Source: Rhodococcus sp. B50 (lineage in GTDB: Bacteria; Actinomycetota; Actinomycetes; Mycobacteriales; Mycobacteriaceae). Taken from it: a stretch of DNA of 64,000 nt. The position numbers were made by a program, and so were the translations under genes. The stretch covers positions 4,343,480 through 4,407,479 of the forward strand of contig NZ_WPAG02000002.1 in NCBI RefSeq assembly GCF_013602415.1, written 5' to 3'. A model generated the notes under the pieces. The model was not told the origin of the DNA. It was given only the letters and a program-made list of their open reading frames with translations, and searched no databases. Numbering within the stretch: the stretch's first letter is position 1; each line of letters begins with the position of its first letter. Of the stretch, positions 25,200 to 33,544 are shown piece by piece.

Positions 25200-25313
25200 T
25201 TACTTCCGTGCCGTCACCGGCGCTGCGATTCCCTGCTCGTCGACGATCTTCTGGATCCGGGCGAGGTCTCGTCGAGTCCGTCGCCGAGGCCGATCCGTGT
25301 TCCTTGTGCACAT
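25200..25313 (-). CDS. Possible 37-residue basic small protein upstream of the SDR
   Basis: An ATG at 25313 with AAAGAAGA about 8 bases upstream opens a 37-codon frame: an Arg-rich N-terminus (TDRPRRRTRRD) then ARIQKIVDEQGIAAPVTARK. It lies 29 bases before the SDR start, directly downstream of operator-like repeats, so it would be the first translated frame of this operon. No family is recognised. It could be a real small protein, a leader peptide or chance. Confidence 0.35.
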   Translation of the reverse strand: MCTRNTDRPRRRTRRDLARIQKIVDEQGIAAPVTARK

Positions 25314-25331
25314 TTTGATGATCTTCTTTCC

Positions 25332-25367
25332 AAGAATGCTGTTCCGGTTTGTGAGAACAGTAATGTC
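25332..25367. promoter_or_regulatory. Degenerate tandem regional operator, SDR/ADH intergenic region
   Basis: AAGAATgctGTTCCG (25332-25346; 8 of 12) and GAGAACagtAATGTC (25353-25367; 9 of 12) resemble the regional GAGAATnnnATTCTC palindrome and are spaced exactly 21 bases, the spacing seen at other loci. They lie between the divergent SDR and alcohol dehydrogenase operons. Weak alone, supported by spacing and position. Confidence 0.4.
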
Positions 25368-25428
25368 GCAGGTATCGAACCCGCAAGGGGCGGGATCGAA
25401 GGAGCGAAGTTGTGAGGTCGGTGTAGCT

Positions 25429-26364
25429 ATGAGGGCATGGCAATTCGAAGGGTCCGGACGGCCGATCGCGTTGAACGAGGTGCCGGAACCGGAACCCGGG
25501 CCGGGTGAGGTGGTGATCGACGTCGCGGCGGCCGGACTGTGCCACAGCGACCTGATGTACATGGAGGTCGGAGAGTCGACCATGCCGTTCCTCCCCATGA
25601 CGCAGGGGCACGAGAACGCCGGCGTCGTCAGCGCGTTGGGTGACGGTGTGGAGGGCTGGAAGATCGGTGACGTCGTCGGCGTCTGTACCTCGGGGGTGCG
25701 GCCACCGCTCGGCATGTTCGCCCACGGTGGGTTCGCCGACAAGCTTGTCGCCGATGCCCGAGATCTCGCCCGGGTGCCCGACGGGCTGGATCTGTCGCTG
25801 GCCGCCCTCGCGACCGATGCGGGAATGACCTCATACCACGCCATGATCAAAGCCGGTCGTGCCTCGGCGGGGGTGAAGGTCGGCGTGATCGGATACGGCG
25901 GTCTGGGGCAGATCGGTACCCGCGCGGCTGTGCTGGCCGGCGCCGAGGTGCACGTGGCGGAGACGAAGGAGGCGGTCTGGGATCTCGCCCGGCAGGCCGG
26001 TGCGACGGATGTCGTGCGGGACGCAGCCGAATGGGCGGGTCGGGGATTCGACCTGGTGGTCGACTATGCGGGATTCGACACCACACAGAAGGCGATCGAC
26101 GCCATCGCCAGGGGCGGCACCGTGGTGCAGGTCGGTCTGGGACTCCCGACGTTCACCGTCAGGACCCCGACGATCCTCGGCAAGACGCTCGTGGGTTCAC
26201 TCGGAGGGACCGTCGAGGACATCGAGGAGGTGTACGAACTGTTCGTGAAACGCGAGATCGAACCCGCATACACCGAGATCGGCTTCGAGGAGATCGGTGC
26301 CGGGCTGGAACGTCTCCGGCGCAACGAGGTGACCGGACGGCTCGTCGCGCGCTTCGGCCGCTGA
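25429..26364 (+). CDS. Zinc-dependent alcohol dehydrogenase (MDR superfamily)
   Basis: 311 residues. Catalytic-zinc ligands are visible as GLCHSDLMY near 37 and GHENAG near 60; the four-cysteine structural zinc loop of classical ADH is missing, giving a shorter protein. The Rossmann domain is marked by GYGGLGQIG near 155. Likely oxidises an alcohol or hydroxyacyl intermediate with NAD(P). Single gene divergent from the SDR operon and closed by the hairpin at 26396. Confidence 0.88.
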   Translation: MRAWQFEGSGRPIALNEVPEPEPGPGEVVIDVAAAGLCHSDLMYMEVGESTMPFLPMTQGHENAGVVSALGDGVEGWKIGDVVGVCTSGVRPPLGMFAHGGFADKLVADARDLARVPDGLDLSLAALATDAGMTSYHAMIKAGRASAGVKVGVIGYGGLGQIGTRAAVLAGAEVHVAETKEAVWDLARQAGATDVVRDAAEWAGRGFDLVVDYAGFDTTQKAIDAIARGGTVVQVGLGLPTFTVRTPTILGKTLVGSLGGTVEDIEEVYELFVKREIEPAYTEIGFEEIGAGLERLRRNEVTGRLVARFGR

Positions 26365-26395
26365 GCCGTCGGGTCGGGTTCGCGCACTCGGAAAC

Positions 26396-26429
26396 ATGAA
26401 GGGAGGCCCGGCGCCGGGCCTCCCTTCAT
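26396..26429. terminator. Bidirectional hairpin between convergent genes
   Basis: ATGAAGGGAGGCCCGGC followed at once by its exact complement: a 34-base perfect palindrome between the alcohol dehydrogenase (+) and an SDR (-). Strong transcription barrier for both strands. Confidence 0.8.
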
Positions 26430-26437
26430 GCGGGACC

Positions 26438-27190
26438 TCATCCCCTCGCGGACACGAGGCTCTCCGAGCGTTGCACCGTGCCGGAGATTCCATTCGCATC
26501 CTGCTGCGCGAGCAGCACTGCGGCGGCGCCCATCGTCTCCGGCGGTTCGACCATCTCGGGTGGGATCTCGCGTCCGCCGCCGCCGGCGGTCCACCCTTCG
26601 GTAAGGACGACGCGCGACGGCGCGAGGCAGTTGACCGCGATGTTGTCGGATCTCAGGTCGGCGGCGAGCCCGACATAGAGCCGTTCGACCGCGGCCTTGG
26701 AGACCCAGTAGGCGTTCGAACCGCGATCCGTCATCCCCACGCCACTGGTGGTCACCGCGATCAGCGACCCGCCGCCGCGCTCGCGGATGTGCGGGATCGC
26801 CGCCTTGGTCACGGTGAACACGCCCGTGAGATTGACGTCGAGGCAGAGCTGCCAGCGTTTCACAGGGGTCGTCTCGATCGGTCCCATCCACAGCACCCCG
26901 GCGTTCGCGACGAGGATGTCGAGTCCGCCGAATTCGGCGACCGTCGCTGCGATCGCGGCGTCGACGGACTGCTCGTCCGTGACATCGCACGGCACCGCGA
27001 GTGCCCGTCCACCGGCACCGGTGATCCGCTCGGCGACCGAACCGATGGTGCCGGGCAGCTTGCCTTCCTGCTCCGATCGCGCTGCGACCGCCACCGCGGC
27101 CCCCGCCTCGGCAAGGGCGACGGCGATCGCCGCGCCGATGCCACGACTGGCACCGGCGACGAACGCGACCTTTCCGGCGAGTGGCTTCAC
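26438..27190 (-). CDS. SDR-family dehydrogenase
   Basis: 250 residues: GASRGIGAAIA at 13-23, ANAG at about 96, TTSG for the catalytic Ser and YWVSK for Tyr/Lys. The GGGGREIPPEM insert before the C-terminus is unusual and may shape the substrate pocket. Second gene of a two-gene operon; its ATG overlaps the stop of the upstream HSD10-like gene (ATGA). Substrate unknown. Confidence 0.9.
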   Translation of the reverse strand: MKPLAGKVAFVAGASRGIGAAIAVALAEAGAAVAVAARSEQEGKLPGTIGSVAERITGAGGRALAVPCDVTDEQSVDAAIAATVAEFGGLDILVANAGVLWMGPIETTPVKRWQLCLDVNLTGVFTVTKAAIPHIRERGGGSLIAVTTSGVGMTDRGSNAYWVSKAAVERLYVGLAADLRSDNIAVNCLAPSRVVLTEGWTAGGGGREIPPEMVEPPETMGAAAVLLAQQDANGISGTVQRSESLVSARG

Positions 27191-27954
27191 TTCGGCGGGA
27201 ACCTCAGCGCGCCGTCGAGACGGATGACCTCACCGTTGAGGTAGTCGTTCTCGACGATGGAGGCGACGAGCGTCGCGTACTCGGCGGGACGGCCCATGCG
27301 CTTGGGATGAGGGACCTGCGGACCCCAGTACGCCTCGAGCTGATCGCCGGCCTTGCCGTAGGCCGGAGTGAGGATGGTGCCCGGGGCGATGGTGTTGACG
27401 CGGATACCGAGCGGCGACAGGTCGCGCGCCGCGACGAGCGTCATGCCGATCACGCCACCCTTGGCAGCGGAGTAGGGGAGCTGCCCGATCTGGCCCTCGT
27501 AGCCGGCGATGGAGGCGGTGTTGACGATGACGCCGCGCGAGCCCTCGTCGTCGAAGGGGTCCTGCTTGGCGATCGCGGCAGCGGCCAGACGCATGACGTT
27601 GAAGGTCGACGTCAGGTACGACTCGATGGTCTTGGTGAAGGCCTCGAGCGCCATCGGGCTGCCGTCCTTGCCCACGAGGCGTCCGCCCCCCGCCGGACCG
27701 CCATGGCAGTCCACGGAGATGCGCAGCGGTGCGAGCGATTCCGCTTCGGCGATCGCGGCCGAGACGGACTCCTCACTGCCGGCGTCGGTGCGCACGTACC
27801 GCACACCGAGTTCCTCCTCGAGTTCCTTGCCCTTGTCGTCGTTGACGTCGGCGACGACGACCTTCGCCCCTGCCTCGTGGAGACGCCGGACGGTGGCCTG
27901 TCCGAGGCCACCCGTGCCGCCGACGACGATCGCGGAGCTTCCTGCTACCTGCAT
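27187..27954 (-). CDS. HSD17B10-like 3-hydroxyacyl-CoA dehydrogenase (SDR)
   Basis: 255 residues. GGTGGLGQATV at 12-22 is the NAD site; the segment CHGGPAGGGRLVGKDGSPMALEAF, the QDPFDDEGSRGVIVNTAS stretch and PYSAAK are characteristic of type-10 17beta-HSD/2-methyl-3-hydroxybutyryl-CoA dehydrogenases, which oxidise short branched 3-hydroxyacyl-CoA and some steroid alcohols. AAGGAGG before ATG 27954. First gene of a two-SDR operon, divergent from the ligase-thiolase-MeaB operon across a regional operator. Confidence 0.9.
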   Translation of the reverse strand: MQVAGSSAIVVGGTGGLGQATVRRLHEAGAKVVVADVNDDKGKELEEELGVRYVRTDAGSEESVSAAIAEAESLAPLRISVDCHGGPAGGGRLVGKDGSPMALEAFTKTIESYLTSTFNVMRLAAAAIAKQDPFDDEGSRGVIVNTASIAGYEGQIGQLPYSAAKGGVIGMTLVAARDLSPLGIRVNTIAPGTILTPAYGKAGDQLEAYWGPQVPHPKRMGRPAEYATLVASIVENDYLNGEVIRLDGALRFPPK

Positions 27955-27981
27955 GCTGCCTCCTTCGAAACTCGAGCTCTT

Positions 27982-28018
27982 GAAAGTAAAGCTCTCTGTC
28001 TGTGAGAATAATGTTCTC
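27982..28018. promoter_or_regulatory. Regional operator between the HSD10-like and ligase operons
   Basis: GAGAATaatGTTCTC (28004-28018) matches the consensus at 11 of 12, within TGAGAATAATGTTCTCA. A weaker copy, GAAAGTaaaGCTCTC (27982-27996; 8 of 12), is centred 22 bases away. The strong site directly abuts the ATG at 28019, so bound protein would block initiation. Confidence 0.75.
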
Positions 28019-29458
28019 ATGAACCTAAGCATGATTCTAGAAATGGCCGCAAGCACCGGCGAGCGAGCAGTTGCGACCGTCGGGAACCGGACCCTCACCG
28101 CTGCCGGTCTCGACGCCCTCGCACGTCGTGCCGCCGCGCAGTTCCGGGATCATCCGGCGGTGCTCTACCTGGGGTCCAACCATCTCGCGTATCCGGTGGC
28201 GCTGTTCGGTTCGGCGCTGGCCGGGGTTCCCTTCGTGCCGCTCAACTATCGCCTCGGCGACCAGCAGTTGAACGCGCTGAAGGCCAAGCACCCCGGCGCC
28301 CTCGTGCTCGAACAGGAGGACCTCGACGCCCTCGTCGACGACTCCTATGCCACGGGCGATCCCGAACCGCCACTCGAACCGCAATGGGACGGCGACACGG
28401 TCGCCGCGATCATCTACACGAGTGGCACCACCTCGGATCCGAAGCCCGCGATCCTCCGGCACCGGCACCTGCTCGCCTACGTGCTCAACACGATGGAGTT
28501 CGGTTCGGCCGCCGAGACCGACGCCTCGCTCGTGTCGGTCCCGCCGTACCACATCGCCGGTCTGACCAACCTGCTGTCGAACTTCTACACCGGTCGCCGG
28601 GTGGTGTACCTGCCTGCCTTCGACCCTCAGGTGTGGCTCGAGACGGTACGGCGCGAACGCGTCACCCACGCGATGCTCGTCCCGACGATGCTCGCCCGCA
28701 TCGTGACCGCCCTCGGCGACGACACGGCCGACACGCCGACGCTGGCGAGTCTCGCCTACGGCGGGTCGCGCACGCCCCGCCCGGTCCTCGAGCATGCGCT
28801 GCGGGCCTTCCCCGACACCGGTTTCGTCAACGCCTACGGTCTCACCGAAACCGCGTCGTCGGTCGCGGTTCTCGGGCCCGACGACCACCGCACGGCCTTC
28901 ACCTCCGACGATCCCGACGTCCGCGACCGCCTCGGTTCGGTGGGCCGGCCGCTCCCCGGGATCGAGATCGAGATCCGTTCCGGGGAGGGCGAACCCGTCC
29001 CGGTCGGCGAGACCGGCCTGATCTTCGTCCGCGGCGAACAGATTTCGGGCGAATACGGCAACCGCAGCGTCCTCGACGCCGAAGGATGGTTCTCCACCCG
29101 CGATCTCGGCCGGCTCGACGTCGACGGATATCTGTACGTCGAGGGCCGCTCCGACGACACGATCATCCGCGGCGGCGAGAACATCGCCCCCGCCGAGATC
29201 GAGGACGTCCTGCTCTCCCATCCGGGCATCGTCGAGGCCGCCGTCATCGGTGTGTCCGATGCCGAGTGGGGACAGCGCATCGTCGCCGTCCTCGTCGGCG
29301 ACGGTGATCCGGACGAGATCCGCCGGTGGGTCAAGGAACGCCTACGTTCCTCGAAGACCCCCGACAACATCGTCTTCCGGGACGAACTCCCCAAGACCGA
29401 GACCGGAAAGCTCTTGCGTCGCACCCTTCTCGCCGAACTGGAGGCCACCCATGCCTGA
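28019..29458 (+). CDS. Acyl-CoA synthetase / AMP-dependent ligase
   Basis: 479 residues, ANL superfamily: YTSGTTSDPKPAI near 137 (P-loop), YGLTETAS near 282, RGGENIAPAEIE near 385 and the catalytic Lys in KTETGKLLRRT at the end. ATG codons at 28019, 28031 and 28043 are all in frame; there is no clear RBS and the first abuts the operator, so a leaderless message is possible. First gene of an operon with a thiolase (8-base overlap) and the MeaB-type GTPase. Confidence 0.92.
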   Translation: MNLSMILEMAASTGERAVATVGNRTLTAAGLDALARRAAAQFRDHPAVLYLGSNHLAYPVALFGSALAGVPFVPLNYRLGDQQLNALKAKHPGALVLEQEDLDALVDDSYATGDPEPPLEPQWDGDTVAAIIYTSGTTSDPKPAILRHRHLLAYVLNTMEFGSAAETDASLVSVPPYHIAGLTNLLSNFYTGRRVVYLPAFDPQVWLETVRRERVTHAMLVPTMLARIVTALGDDTADTPTLASLAYGGSRTPRPVLEHALRAFPDTGFVNAYGLTETASSVAVLGPDDHRTAFTSDDPDVRDRLGSVGRPLPGIEIEIRSGEGEPVPVGETGLIFVRGEQISGEYGNRSVLDAEGWFSTRDLGRLDVDGYLYVEGRSDDTIIRGGENIAPAEIEDVLLSHPGIVEAAVIGVSDAEWGQRIVAVLVGDGDPDEIRRWVKERLRSSKTPDNIVFRDELPKTETGKLLRRTLLAELEATHA

Positions 29459-30590
29459 TGCCGTGATCGTTTCCGCCCTGCGCACCCCGATCGGCACCGC
29501 CGTCAAGGGCACGCTGCGCGACACCGATGCCTTCGCCCTCGCGGAGCACATCGTCTCCGCGACCGCCGAGGACCTCGACCCGAGCCTCATCGACGACGTG
29601 ATCCTCGGTGAGGGCCTGTACGGCGGCGGTGTGATCGCCCGGCACGCGGCCCTCACCGCCGGCCTGACCCACGTGCCCGGTCTCGCGCAGAACCGGCACT
29701 GCGCGGCGAGCCTGTCGACCGTGCAGTCCGCTGCCGCGAGCATCCGCTCGGGCATGGACCGCATCGTGATCGCGGGTGGCGTGAACTCCGCCTCCACCTC
29801 GCCGCGGTCGCTCATCCGGAAGGGTGAGGAGTGGGTGCCGTGGATGTCGCCCAGCCACCCCGACAGCCCCGAGGCCCCCAACCGCGACATGTCCATCACC
29901 GTCGGCTGGAATGCCGCGGTGAAGGCCGGTGTCAGCCGCGAGGAGATGGACGCGTGGGCGCTGCGTTCGCACCAGGTCGCGATCCGGGCCATCGACGAGG
30001 GCCGCTTCAAGGAGGAGATCGTCCCGATCGACACCCCGCACGGCCTGTTCGACACCGATGAGCATCCGCGCCGGGAGACGAGCCTCGAGAAGCTCGCGTC
30101 CCTGAAGGTGCTGCATCCGGAAATCGAGGGCTTCAGCATCACCGCCGGTAATGCCTGCGGAGGCAACGACGCTGCGGCCGCACTGGCCATCGCCAGCAGT
30201 GATCTCGGTCTGCCCGCGCTCGGCAGGGTCCTGTCGTGGGCATCGGTGGGCGTCGACCCGGCCATCACCGGACTCGCGCCGGTCGAGGCGATCCCGAAGG
30301 CGCTCCGCCGTGCCGGACTCACCTTCTGCGATGTCGACCTGTTCGAGATCAACGAGGCGTTCGCCGCGCAGTGCGTCGCGTGCATCAAGCTGCTCGACAT
30401 CGACCCCGAGAAGGTCAACGTCAGCGGCAGCGGTTGCTCGCTCGGCCATCCGGTCGCCGCGACCGGCGCCCGCATGCTCGTCACTCTCACTCACGAACTG
30501 CGCCGCCGCGGCGGTGGCATCGGTGTCGCGTCGATGTGCGCGGGTGGTGGCATGGGTTCGGCCGTCGTGATCGAGGTGCCGGCACCGTGA
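29451..30590 (+). CDS. Thiolase (acetyl-CoA acetyltransferase family)
   Basis: 379 residues. The nucleophilic Cys lies in NRHCAASLSTV near 86, NEAFAAQ near 299, GHPVAATG near 330 and the second Cys in SMCAGGGMG near 363: all four thiolase active-site blocks are complete. Cleaves a 3-ketoacyl-CoA with CoA to release acetyl- or propionyl-CoA. Between a ligase and a MeaB GTPase gene, which couples beta-oxidation to the B12 mutase. Confidence 0.93.
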   Translation: MPDAVIVSALRTPIGTAVKGTLRDTDAFALAEHIVSATAEDLDPSLIDDVILGEGLYGGGVIARHAALTAGLTHVPGLAQNRHCAASLSTVQSAAASIRSGMDRIVIAGGVNSASTSPRSLIRKGEEWVPWMSPSHPDSPEAPNRDMSITVGWNAAVKAGVSREEMDAWALRSHQVAIRAIDEGRFKEEIVPIDTPHGLFDTDEHPRRETSLEKLASLKVLHPEIEGFSITAGNACGGNDAAAALAIASSDLGLPALGRVLSWASVGVDPAITGLAPVEAIPKALRRAGLTFCDVDLFEINEAFAAQCVACIKLLDIDPEKVNVSGSGCSLGHPVAATGARMLVTLTHELRRRGGGIGVASMCAGGGMGSAVVIEVPAP

Positions 30591-30603
30591 ACCGGGATAC
30601 GCC

Positions 30604-31485
30604 GTGAACATCGGTGAACTGATCGACGCGGCACGCGGGGGCTCCCCGCGTGCCGCGGGTCGATTGCTGACTCTCGTCGAGGGGCCGCGCCGGAACGAGG
30701 TGCTCGCGCTGCTCGAACCTGCCCGCGCGCGCGTCGTCGGATTCACCGGCCCACCCGGCGCCGGCAAGTCCACCACCGTCGGGGCGCTCACCACCGCCTA
30801 CCGCGAACGGGGACTGCGGGTCGCGGTGCTGGCCGTCGACCCGTCGTCGCCCTACAGCGGAGGTGCGTTGCTCGGCGACCGCATCCGCATGGCCGCGCAT
30901 GTCGGGGACTCGGGCGTGTTCGTCCGTTCGGTGGCATCCCGCGGACATCTCGGCGGACTCGCGGCCGCCGTCCCGGCGTCGATACGGCTGCTCGCGGCAC
31001 TCGGCTACGACGTGATCCTGCTCGAATCCGTGGGTGTGGGGCAGTCGGAGATCGAGATCGCCTCGGTCGCCGAACCCACCGTCGTCATCCTCAATCCCGG
31101 TGGGGGAGACGCCGTCCAGGCCGCCAAGGCCGGACTGCTCGAGGTCGCCGACCTCATCGTCGTCAACAAGGCCGATCGCGAGGGCGCCGATCAGACCGTG
31201 CGCGATCTCCGTGGAGACGTGAAGGTCCCGATCCTCAAGCTCGTCGCGGCGACCGGCCAGGGCGTCGACGACCTCGTCGACGCGATCGAGGCGCATCAAC
31301 GGGCCGACACGGCCGAGCGTCGCGCTGCGAGGGCCCGCAGCCAGATCCTGTCGCTGGCACACACCCTCCTGCGCGATCACTCGGAGCTGGATGCGCTTGC
31401 AGAGGCAGTCGCGGAGGGTCGCGACGATCCGTATTCGGCGGCCGCGCGCCTCGTCGAGGGTGTGTGCGTATCCGCGCAGTCGTGA
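30604..31485 (+). CDS. MeaB/ArgK-type GTPase, chaperone of B12 mutase
   Basis: 293 residues of G3E GTPase: Walker A GPPGAGKS at 49-56, AVDPSSPYSGGALLGDR (switch I and base region), LLESVGVGQSE (switch II) and NKAD near 184. MeaB-type proteins gate cofactor loading of adenosylcobalamin mutases and protect them from inactivation. At 293 residues it is about 30 shorter than E. coli ArgK/YgfD. The mutase at 10491-12469 is the only client in the window. GTG start 13 bases after the thiolase stop. Confidence 0.93.
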   Translation: MNIGELIDAARGGSPRAAGRLLTLVEGPRRNEVLALLEPARARVVGFTGPPGAGKSTTVGALTTAYRERGLRVAVLAVDPSSPYSGGALLGDRIRMAAHVGDSGVFVRSVASRGHLGGLAAAVPASIRLLAALGYDVILLESVGVGQSEIEIASVAEPTVVILNPGGGDAVQAAKAGLLEVADLIVVNKADREGADQTVRDLRGDVKVPILKLVAATGQGVDDLVDAIEAHQRADTAERRAARARSQILSLAHTLLRDHSELDALAEAVAEGRDDPYSAAARLVEGVCVSAQS

Positions 31486-31491
31486 TGTTCG

Positions 31492-31547
31492 CGCGGTGAA
31501 ACGGGGTTCGCTACCGCTGTAACCGGCGCCTATCCCGTTTCACCGCG
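31492..31547. terminator. Long inverted repeat between convergent operons
   Basis: CGCGGTGAAACGGG (31492-31505) and its exact complement (31534-31547) flank a 28-base loop. It lies 6 bases after the MeaB-type gene and 15 before the end of the convergent gene. No T-run, so a terminator role is likely but unproved. Confidence 0.5.
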
Positions 31548-31562
31548 TCAACGTTCGTCGTC

Positions 31563-32642
31563 TCAGGCCAGAACCGGGACGACGAGCGGGAGTTCGACGG
31601 TCGTCCGGATCCCAGGCTGCGCCGCGCACACCGCCGCGATCGAGTTCACCGCACGATTGGCGGTGTACGACGGCGAGATCTCGCTCATTCGCTCGAGCGG
31701 GATGGGGAAACGCATGTCGATGTCGAGGGGTGCGTCGCCGTCGACGGTGATGTGCCATCCGGTGGCATGCAGATCCCAGTCGGCATCGAGTTGATCGGTG
31801 CAGTACCAGGTGGGCCGGAACCGCATCAATTCCCGGCCGTCGCGGATACCGGAGACCGTGATGCGTTGCGCGGCCACCGTTCCTGCTTCGATCGTGCCGG
31901 CGGCGATGGTGACCGTGGACCGTGCCGTGGCGAGTTCGCCCGTGGTGTGGATGGTGTCGAGGGTCAGGCCGAGTGCGTCGGCGAGGGCGGCCAGCGACGG
32001 TCCGAAGTTCGATTCCACGTGGGCGAGCCGGGCGTCCGCGAACTCGCCGGCATCACCGCCGAATCCCATGACGTCGAACAGGATTCCGGGCGAGTTCCGC
32101 TGGGAGAGATCGGCGTACTCGTCGATCGCGAGATGGTCCAGTCTCCGCTGGATGGATGTGAGCACGAGCGGAACGGCCTCGGTGACGAAACCGGGGCTGC
32201 TGCCGGTGCTGTGGATCGACGTACCGCCGAGTGCGCACGCGGCCGCCACGGCCTCGCGCACCACCGGATCCATACCCGCCGGTCGGTGGAACTCACCGCG
32301 GGTGGTGACGATATCGGTGCCGGAGGCGAGAATTCGGCACACTTCGTCGAGATCGAACAGCAGTGGCATGTACAGCACGCAGTCCGCCCCGAGTTCGATG
32401 ATCTCGTCGGCGTTGCTGGTGGCGCGCACACCGATCGGGTCGCGTCCGCACAGCTCGCCCGCGTCGCGGCCGGCCTTGTCGTCGCTGTGCACGTACACGC
32501 CGACGAGTTCGAGCGAGGGATGATCGATCACCGCGCGCAGGGCGCGAGTGCCGATCGTCCCGGTCGCCCACTGCACCACCCGCAGAGGGCGAGGCGTCGA
32601 GATGTCGACGACGGCGTTGTCGGGGGCGGACTGTCGTTGCAT
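31563..32642 (-). CDS. DapB-N-like NAD(P)-binding oxidoreductase
   Basis: 359 residues. An N-terminal Rossmann domain (VVQWATGTIGTRALRA near 24) resembles dihydrodipicolinate reductase, but the lysine-pathway catalytic motif of DapB is not present and the C-terminal domain differs. Such proteins are annotated in mycobacteria as dihydrodipicolinate-reductase-like, with no proven function, and tend to occur in lipid or sterol regions. Probably an NAD(P)-dependent step on a carbonyl or imine. Same strand as the TesB gene 40 bases upstream. ATG 32642 with GAGGTG upstream. Confidence 0.7.
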   Translation of the reverse strand: MQRQSAPDNAVVDISTPRPLRVVQWATGTIGTRALRAVIDHPSLELVGVYVHSDDKAGRDAGELCGRDPIGVRATSNADEIIELGADCVLYMPLLFDLDEVCRILASGTDIVTTRGEFHRPAGMDPVVREAVAAACALGGTSIHSTGSSPGFVTEAVPLVLTSIQRRLDHLAIDEYADLSQRNSPGILFDVMGFGGDAGEFADARLAHVESNFGPSLAALADALGLTLDTIHTTGELATARSTVTIAAGTIEAGTVAAQRITVSGIRDGRELMRFRPTWYCTDQLDADWDLHATGWHITVDGDAPLDIDMRFPIPLERMSEISPSYTANRAVNSIAAVCAAQPGIRTTVELPLVVPVLA

Positions 32643-32682
32643 GACACCTCGATCTCGATCGGTGGTCGTGGGAGAAGAACCG

Positions 32683-33498
32683 TCAGGGCAGGCGCAGCAG
32701 GGCTTCCTGAGCGAAAGAGGCGACGAGAGAACCCTTCTCGGTGAGCAGGTCGCCGCGGCCGAAGCACCGTCCGTGGGCCACGAGGGGGCTGTGCTGACGC
32801 AGCAGCAGCCAGTCGTCGCTGCGGAACGGGCGGTGGAACCACAGGTTGTGCGAGGTGACCGCCGATGTGAACGCCGTTCCGTTGCCGGTGTGGTCGAAGC
32901 CGTCAACGGCGAGCAGTGCGGTGCCGATCAGGTTGAGGTCGGTGGCGTAGGCGGCGAGCGCCGGCGGATACGTCTCGTCGACTCGGGGGGTGCGCATCCA
33001 CATCTCGAACTCGGGGGTCGAGACCCCGCGGTCCTCGAGATCGGTCGTCGTACGGGTCTCCCACGGGATCAACGAGAACTCGGTGCGCGTGCTCTCGTCG
33101 AACACCGGCGGCACGGATGCCACGGTCTGGACCTCGGGGCCGTCCTCACCGACGTGGAGGGACACCGACGCGGTGGCGAGCACGCCCTTCGATTGACGGG
33201 CGACCGCTGTCAGCGTGGCGAAGGTCCGGCCCTCGTGCAGGCGGGTGGTCTCGTAGCGGACGGGCTCGTCGGCGCGTCCTTCGCGAGCGAAGACGGTGTG
33301 CAGGGACTTGATGCTCTTCTCGGGGCAGGTCAGCTCGGCGGCGCGCACGAACTGGCCGAGCAGCTGACCGCCGAAGAGCCGGTGGTATTCGAGGTGCTGA
33401 TTGCTGCCCTCGAACACCACCGACTCGGGGTGCTCCTCGTCCCGAGGGGACGAGCGCAGGTCGAGACAGGCGAGGAGGTCGTTCCACAACTCGGTCAC
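32683..33498 (-). CDS. tesB: Acyl-CoA thioesterase II (TesB family)
   Basis: 271 residues, tandem hot-dog folds: HRLFGGQLLGQFVRAA near 40 and SHNLWFHRPFRSDDWLLL near 220 are the TesB signatures. Hydrolyses acyl-CoA to acid and CoA, releasing dead-end intermediates or recovering CoA. GTG start at 33498 with no strong RBS; a regional operator lies 31 bases upstream. The TetR gene is upstream on the same strand, so read-through from that promoter is also possible. Confidence 0.88.
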   Translation of the reverse strand: MTELWNDLLACLDLRSSPRDEEHPESVVFEGSNQHLEYHRLFGGQLLGQFVRAAELTCPEKSIKSLHTVFAREGRADEPVRYETTRLHEGRTFATLTAVARQSKGVLATASVSLHVGEDGPEVQTVASVPPVFDESTRTEFSLIPWETRTTTDLEDRGVSTPEFEMWMRTPRVDETYPPALAAYATDLNLIGTALLAVDGFDHTGNGTAFTSAVTSHNLWFHRPFRSDDWLLLRQHSPLVAHGRCFGRGDLLTEKGSLVASFAQEALLRLP

Positions 33499-33528
33499 GA
33501 ACCGAGTGTAAGTGAACTACTCCGATTT

Positions 33529-33543
33529 GAGAATGGGGTTCTC
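33529..33543 (-). promoter_or_regulatory. Regional operator before tesB
   Basis: GAGAATgggGTTCTC matches the consensus at 11 of 12. It occupies the gap between the TetR stop and tesB start. A weak copy (GTAAGTgaaCTACTC, 33508-33522; 7 of 12) is centred 21 bases away. Confidence 0.7.
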
Positions 33544-33544
33544 T

